Shown here: positions 59,620 through 64,000 of the stretch, one piece after another
Position numbering within the stretch: the stretch's first letter is position 1
How the letters are laid out: each line of letters opens with the position of its first letter
From: Fasciola hepatica
Taxonomy: Eukaryota > Platyhelminthes > Trematoda > Plagiorchiida > Fasciolidae
DNA length: 64,000 nucleotides
Direction: 5' to 3'
Assembly: GCA_948099385.1 (NCBI GenBank)
Contig: CANUEZ040000164.1
Location: forward strand, 2,184,501 to 2,248,500
Notes under the pieces: generated by a model
Told to the model about the DNA's origin: nothing
The model's database searches: none
The model's input: only the letters and a program-made list of their open reading frames with translations
Made by a program: the position numbers and the translations under genes

Positions 59620-60000
59620 CTTTCTGTATATACAGAGGCATTGACACGGTTATTCGTGTCGTATTGTCTCACATGTTTCCGAAAGCGGAAGAGCACGTCA
59701 TCGCATTCGGAAGTCACACGTAAGACAGGATTGGTTGTAATTATTGTACTACCCGTAAGCAGATGCTGATCCTAGTACATTCCACCAAGTATCTACTTCA
59801 ATAACTATTGGGGGAAATATAGTCCGAACGGATTATTCATCACTACAATGGTTGCTGAACTTTTAGATCCCCGAAAGCCAGGTAGCTCAAAGACAGAAGA
59901 GTTTGCAGGAGTACCATTTCGAATGCCAGCATCAGGCCAGAAACACCTGGTTGCTGGTGCACTGTGAGGCGATCCCATAATGTCTTTGGGAGTGGTCCTA
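59620..60000 (+). pseudogene. RNase H remnant of the gypsy element
   Basis: VVLSHMFPKAEEHVIAFGSH, then NYCTTRKQMLILVHSTKYLL, then in another frame RTDYSSLQWLLNF and LQEYHFECQHQARNTWLLV follow the gypsy RNase H pattern from the end of the connection domain to the last helix. Several stops. Confidence 0.75.
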
Positions 60001-60519
60001 GTTGTACTCAGATTTGGACAATGGAAGTATAGTTGCAAAACTTCAAAAGCGAGAGGTGGGGAAAATTTGATGAAACGAGGTCCTGATCTTTAAGCAATCT
60101 ACACTCTTTTAGCGGATGGAAAAGGCAAACCATACCTCAAGTTGATGAGGGGCCGTAGTTGAGAGATGAGGTGTTTATAGTCCCTTCAGGATGGTTTTAC
60201 AATTTAGAGGTGATAACGTTTACTTCGAATTCGGGTCAAACGACACTCACCGCCTTGCGGTACCAGAAATGCAAGTAAGCAGGATATTGCAGGAGTTACA
60301 AGAGGAACTGCGAAAAGTGGGCCTGGATAAATAAGGGCCTGCTAAAAGACAACGGTTTCGTTGACCCCATCACGGGTGAGATATGCGCATTACGTGCGCA
60401 GCATGCAGTTTACACGACCAGATTAAATAGTCTGTGCATTGGGTCGGGAAACCTCTACAAAGCCTGGCTATGAGGTTTTCCTGACAATATAAAGGCAATC
60501 AAAGTCACGGGCCACTGTC

Positions 60520-61090
60520 AGAGACAGTAAAAGAGAAAGACATATCCTGGTATTGATTGACCCATTCACTAAATGTTGCGTGTATGTATCAATACCCCGA
60601 GTTGACGCCCGTACGACAGACGATGCAATTTTTACGGCTTGGATAGCTTGCTTGGGTGAGCCGCACAGAATTCATTCGGACAAGGGAGCTAATTTTGAAA
60701 GCTCGTTGACGAAGGAGCTCTGTCAGATATTGGGATCCCCTAAGGTGCGCACTACAGCGTACTAACCTCACATTAACGGGGTAGTTAAGAGAGCGGATCA
60801 TACGCTTAGGGGTTTCCTGCAAGCTTTCGTGGATCGTGAGGACACTAGATATGAGGACGAGGGGTTGCCACAGTGCTTACTAGCATATCGTTCCACGATA
60901 CAGTCATCTACAAGACAAAGGCCCCATTTCATGGCGACTGGGCGAGAAACGCAAATTCCTCCCCAATTGACCAACACACACACCCCACACCAGCTGAACG
61001 TTTAGGCATGGGCTGTGTACTCCAATATCGGGAAAGCTTTATCCGCTGCATTCAACCGGTACTCCAACAGCTGCCGGCTGAACAATAGCC
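60520..61090 (+). pseudogene. integrase core remnant of the gypsy element
   Basis: VLIDPFTKCCVYVSIPRVDA, then HRIHSDKGANFESSLTKELC hold the first two Asp residues of the DDE core. After a stop come HINGVVKRADHTLRGFLQAF (with Val-Lys-Arg-Ala where Val-Glu-Arg is usual, so the third acidic residue seems lost) and LAYRSTIQSSTRQRPHFMAT. Confidence 0.8.
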
Positions 61091-61432
61091 ACACAAGGAT
61101 TATTATGATAAATTTACATATGGTAGACCATTGGAACCAGGTGGCTGCAGTAGTAACATATTGATCCGGGGCTACCCATAAACCTACATCGAGCGTGGAT
61201 AGGTCCATATAAGGTGCAGGAGATTCTGTCTCCTTTGACGTGCTCTATCCGTTTGTTTGGCGAACCATATCTAAAACTCTGCGGTACACTAGGATAAACT
61301 GAAAACAGACACGAGTGGCAGGGTCATAAAGTAATCCGGGTCCACGGCAAGTGGTCGTACATTGGGAGGTCCCTTCTGAAACTGGCTCAGTAAGGGCACT
61401 GGGGCAGTGCAGTTATAAGAGGAGGGGGGTAG

Positions 61433-61435
<3 letters not shown>

Positions 61436-61499
<64 letters not shown>
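61436..61499. repeat. (TA)n microsatellite
   Basis: About 32 TA units directly abutting the left end of hammerhead-element copy 2. Confidence 0.95.
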
Positions 61500-61500
<1 letters not shown>

Positions 61501-61805
61501 TAATTACCATCAATATGAGAGCTTGCACATGCAGCCTCGTTGTTCGTTGGGTCAGCAGTGACCCAGACACGAATAACTATCATAAATCACAATTGTGATT
61601 CATTTTTGGGCTCTTCAATGAAGAGTATCCATTCACACTCCAGACAATTCAAATTAGATCCTAGTGAACATATATCATCGGAGTGTACAAGTATGAAGAC
61701 GAGTGGGCAGAGGAGTACTGGGTACGCATACCTGATGAGCGGCAACAACCGCGAAACCGGTAGTGTGCTTCCGGGGGAGTTTTGTCCAAACGTTTACATA
61801 CTAAC
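61499..61805 (+). repeat. hammerhead-bearing element, copy 2
   Basis: Block order B (61,499-61,641, starting ACTAATTACCATCAATATGA) then A (61,642-61,805, ending TTTACATACTAACC), the reverse of copy 1 at 49,160. The junction CACTCC-AGACAATTC inside this copy is exactly the pair of ends seen in copy 1. Total about 300 bp. Confidence 0.85.
61726..61768 (+). ncRNA. hammerhead ribozyme, type I, minimal helix III
   Basis: Self-cleaving RNA motif. Helix I pairs GCATAC (61,726-61,731) with GTGTGC (61,763-61,768), six pairs with one G-U. The core box CTGATGA is at 61,732-61,738. Helix II is GCGG/CCGC (61,739-742 with 61,749-752) closed by a CAACAA loop. GAAA is at 61,753-61,756. Helix III is the self-complementary ACCGGT (61,756-61,761), too short to close on itself. 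The cleavage triplet is GTA, so scission is predicted after 61,762. All invariant core bases are present. The palindromic helix III fits ribozymes known to work as dimers in tandem RNAs, as in Penelope-like elements and retrozymes. Confidence 0.85.
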
Positions 61806-61849
61806 CAACAAGTGAACTCCGTGAGAATTTGCAGAAAGCGCTCTCCAAG

Positions 61850-61954
<105 letters not shown>

Positions 61955-61960
61955 TCACGG

Positions 61961-64000
61961 TATTCACATGTTGGTTCCAGGTTTCCTTGTGGATGGGACG
62001 AACCAGGGGACCGCGACCGAGTGATCTTGGTCCCGAAAGAATGTTATTGAGTCGGGTATATTTTACAAGAAAGATTCTGAAGGGAAGTGACAAACAACAG
62101 TGTGAATTACCCCACGGCCAGTATTGTATTATTTCTGATGACTACACCTATCCTATCCGTTTGCGTTGCTCCATAAATCCAGCCAAGGAGTGGATGTATG
62201 AGTAATGTCGTAAGACCCACATAGATTGTGTTTTCACTTGATCGTCCCGTTCCAGTTCGAACGCAAAAATGTTTTCCTACTGCAGCTACCGGGACGGATC
62301 AAATCACGAAGGTTAAGCATAACGGTCAATACCAAATTTTCATAGCTCACAGATTATTACCAATTATGATAGACCGACTTGCCAATCTTGATCATGATCA
62401 AATAGATAGGACTCAAACGGTGTTCTCTTTCTGTCGGCATTCTTCATGGAAATGAGTTCGAAATCTGGTTCAAACCTAGATTTGAGTTCGTGAAATCAAT
62501 CTCGTCAAATTTGCCCCCGTCACTTTTGTTCTGGATTAAGCAATATTCGCCCGCAAGAATATTTACATTGGGAATTGTTTACACAGGATGCTTTATCACA
62601 CTAGATCAGAACCAACCCCAACGAGTATGGGGATGGTAATGTTGAGAATGAGGATGATAATGATGTACGGGGGCTTGAATTTCTACCACATTCTCAGCTG
62701 CGGTCTTGGAATGTTCTCTTCATTTTAATCACCACTCGTGCGTGAGTGGTTTGCCCGCGTCACACAGAAAAATCACCGACTGTTCAACGAGCCCCAACCG
62801 GAAATAAAAAAACACAGCAGCCAAAGGCGCGGAAGATGAGGACTTATCTGTTTCAACAGATAAAGCTCGTGCAATAAGTGTGAACTGAGCAACAAAGTAT
62901 GCTAGTATCGAACATTATAAGCGTGTCGTTCTCGGTGCAGAGAAGTTATTTACCGAAGCCCAGTGATGGAGTGACTCCAGACTCGGACAAACTCATGACC
63001 ATCTCAGGTAATACGAGAGATCTTCCCCTCGTGTGAATTACAAATATCTTCCCGATAGAAATCAGCTTTCCAAAAGTGTTCTTATTCTTTAATCTATTCA
63101 GACTGTTTTTCATCTTGAATGACACAGTAATAATAACAACGACGTTATTCAGTTTTTCACAGGAAATAGCACTTGTTTAATTATTGCAACTTTTACTAAC
63201 CTGCTGTCAACGTTAAACTATCATTGTTATTTCACTTTTCTGATCACCATCGTACAGCTGTCAGTCAAATGACGTCTATACTACTTATTGCCTTCAAATA
63301 AATATGAACATATATAATCTTTTGAACGTGTCTTTGTTTTCCTTGTTTGAGTTACCTAATACAAAAACTAATGAATTAAGTGTGAATGAATTATGTGTGC
63401 GAATTATGTGTGCAATGAGATATTGTGACCTTTATTGTGTTCAGCTTATTGACAATCAGTGTGATGAGGAAATATTGTTACGAAATTCTACACCAGTCAT
63501 TATTTAGCGTCGCACAAACCAAGATGAAAAGGGGTGTTCACGAATCTTTATTTGCAAAAAAAACATTTTTGGAATTATAGTGCGACAGATTCGAGAACTC
63601 ACAGGCCGCTTCCATGACTACGGGAGCAACTGTAATCTGATTACTGAATTGAGAACTTATCGAAGATACCCAGTACAACATTCAGGACACGAAGGCAGCG
63701 AACTAACTTGTTTTCGGTAATTCCAACCTCTGCCTAAGATGGTTACAAAATTCAGGTGCTTGAGTGTTTTACAAGTCACTTGAACGAGATGATTAATCCG
63801 GGGGTGTTATCTGCCAAAGTGTGTGAAAGATATAAAAGGCAAAATTACCACAAAAATTGATATAGAACTAATGATCGAGACTGCTGAGACAGGCGAAAAA
63901 TGTAGTTTTTTTATAACACCGGAACAAACCCTCAGTGAGGAGAAAAGTCCCAATCATTTCGGGTGATTCGTTTGATTCTCACTAATCCGAGTAAAGCAGA
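61961..64000. other. right flank without supported gene
   Basis: An open frame at 61,987-62,205 includes [20 protein letters not shown] and a Cys/Trp-containing end, which might be a transposon or exon fragment but matches nothing I recognise. The remainder is AT-rich with no motif. Confidence 0.3.

Larger units (their letters stand above)
57130..61100 (+). mobile_element. gypsy-type LTR retrotransposon remnant lacking its RT
   Basis: Gag, protease, RNase H and integrase remnants occur in the normal gypsy order on the + strand (57.6-58.1, 58.5-58.9, 59.6-60.0 and 60.5-61.1 kb). The reverse transcriptase expected between protease and RNase H is missing; the gap of about 750 bp holds a viral Rep fragment on the other strand. 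No LTRs were recognised at either end. Confidence 0.75.

Overview
The window reads as nuclear DNA of a parasitic flatworm, most likely a digenean fluke. This is inferred from long, repeat-filled introns around conserved metazoan exons, CR1/RTE-like LINEs with fluke-type 3' tails, gypsy/CsRn1-like LTR remnants, a tRNA-derived SINE family and (TA)n arrays. No species can be named from sequence alone.

Two cellular genes are supported, both on the + strand. Positions 1785-8602 hold four internal or 3' exons of a La (SSB) RNA-binding protein: the post-RRM1 charged helix and a split C-terminal xRRM. The 5' exons lie outside the window or were not found, and the last exon is unresolved. Positions 11468-28490 hold what looks like a complete EZH2 / Enhancer of zeste gene. 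It has 12 phase-consistent coding exons that sum to 1077 codons, with an N-terminal EED-binding-like region, a cysteine motif, a SANT2-like block, the CXC domain and the SET domain. Its introns carry LINE and SINE copies.

From about 28.5 kb to the end no cellular gene could be supported and the DNA is mostly transposon sediment. It holds a long-inverted-repeat element (30.4-32.2 kb), a near-perfect 663-bp palindrome inside a 12-bp target-site duplication (38.2-39.0 kb), a truncated LINE (39.7-41.1 kb), a LINE split by a 304-bp insertion with its own target-site duplication (41.8-45.3 kb), a LINE nested in another LINE (45.6-52.4 kb), an RTE-like LINE (53.1-56.2 kb), and a gypsy-type LTR remnant (57.1-61.1 kb).

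Two items stand out. (1) At 58.9-59.35 kb, on the minus strand and in the place where the LTR element should carry its reverse transcriptase, lies a broken copy of a CRESS-DNA virus Rep (rolling-circle initiator) with all three endonuclease motifs visible. (2) Two copies of a roughly 290-300 bp element, at 49.16-49.45 and 61.50-61.80 kb, are circular permutations of each other. The second copy contains a complete type I hammerhead ribozyme core with a palindromic helix III. This is the pattern expected of retrozyme- or Penelope-associated elements that pass through circular or tandem RNA.
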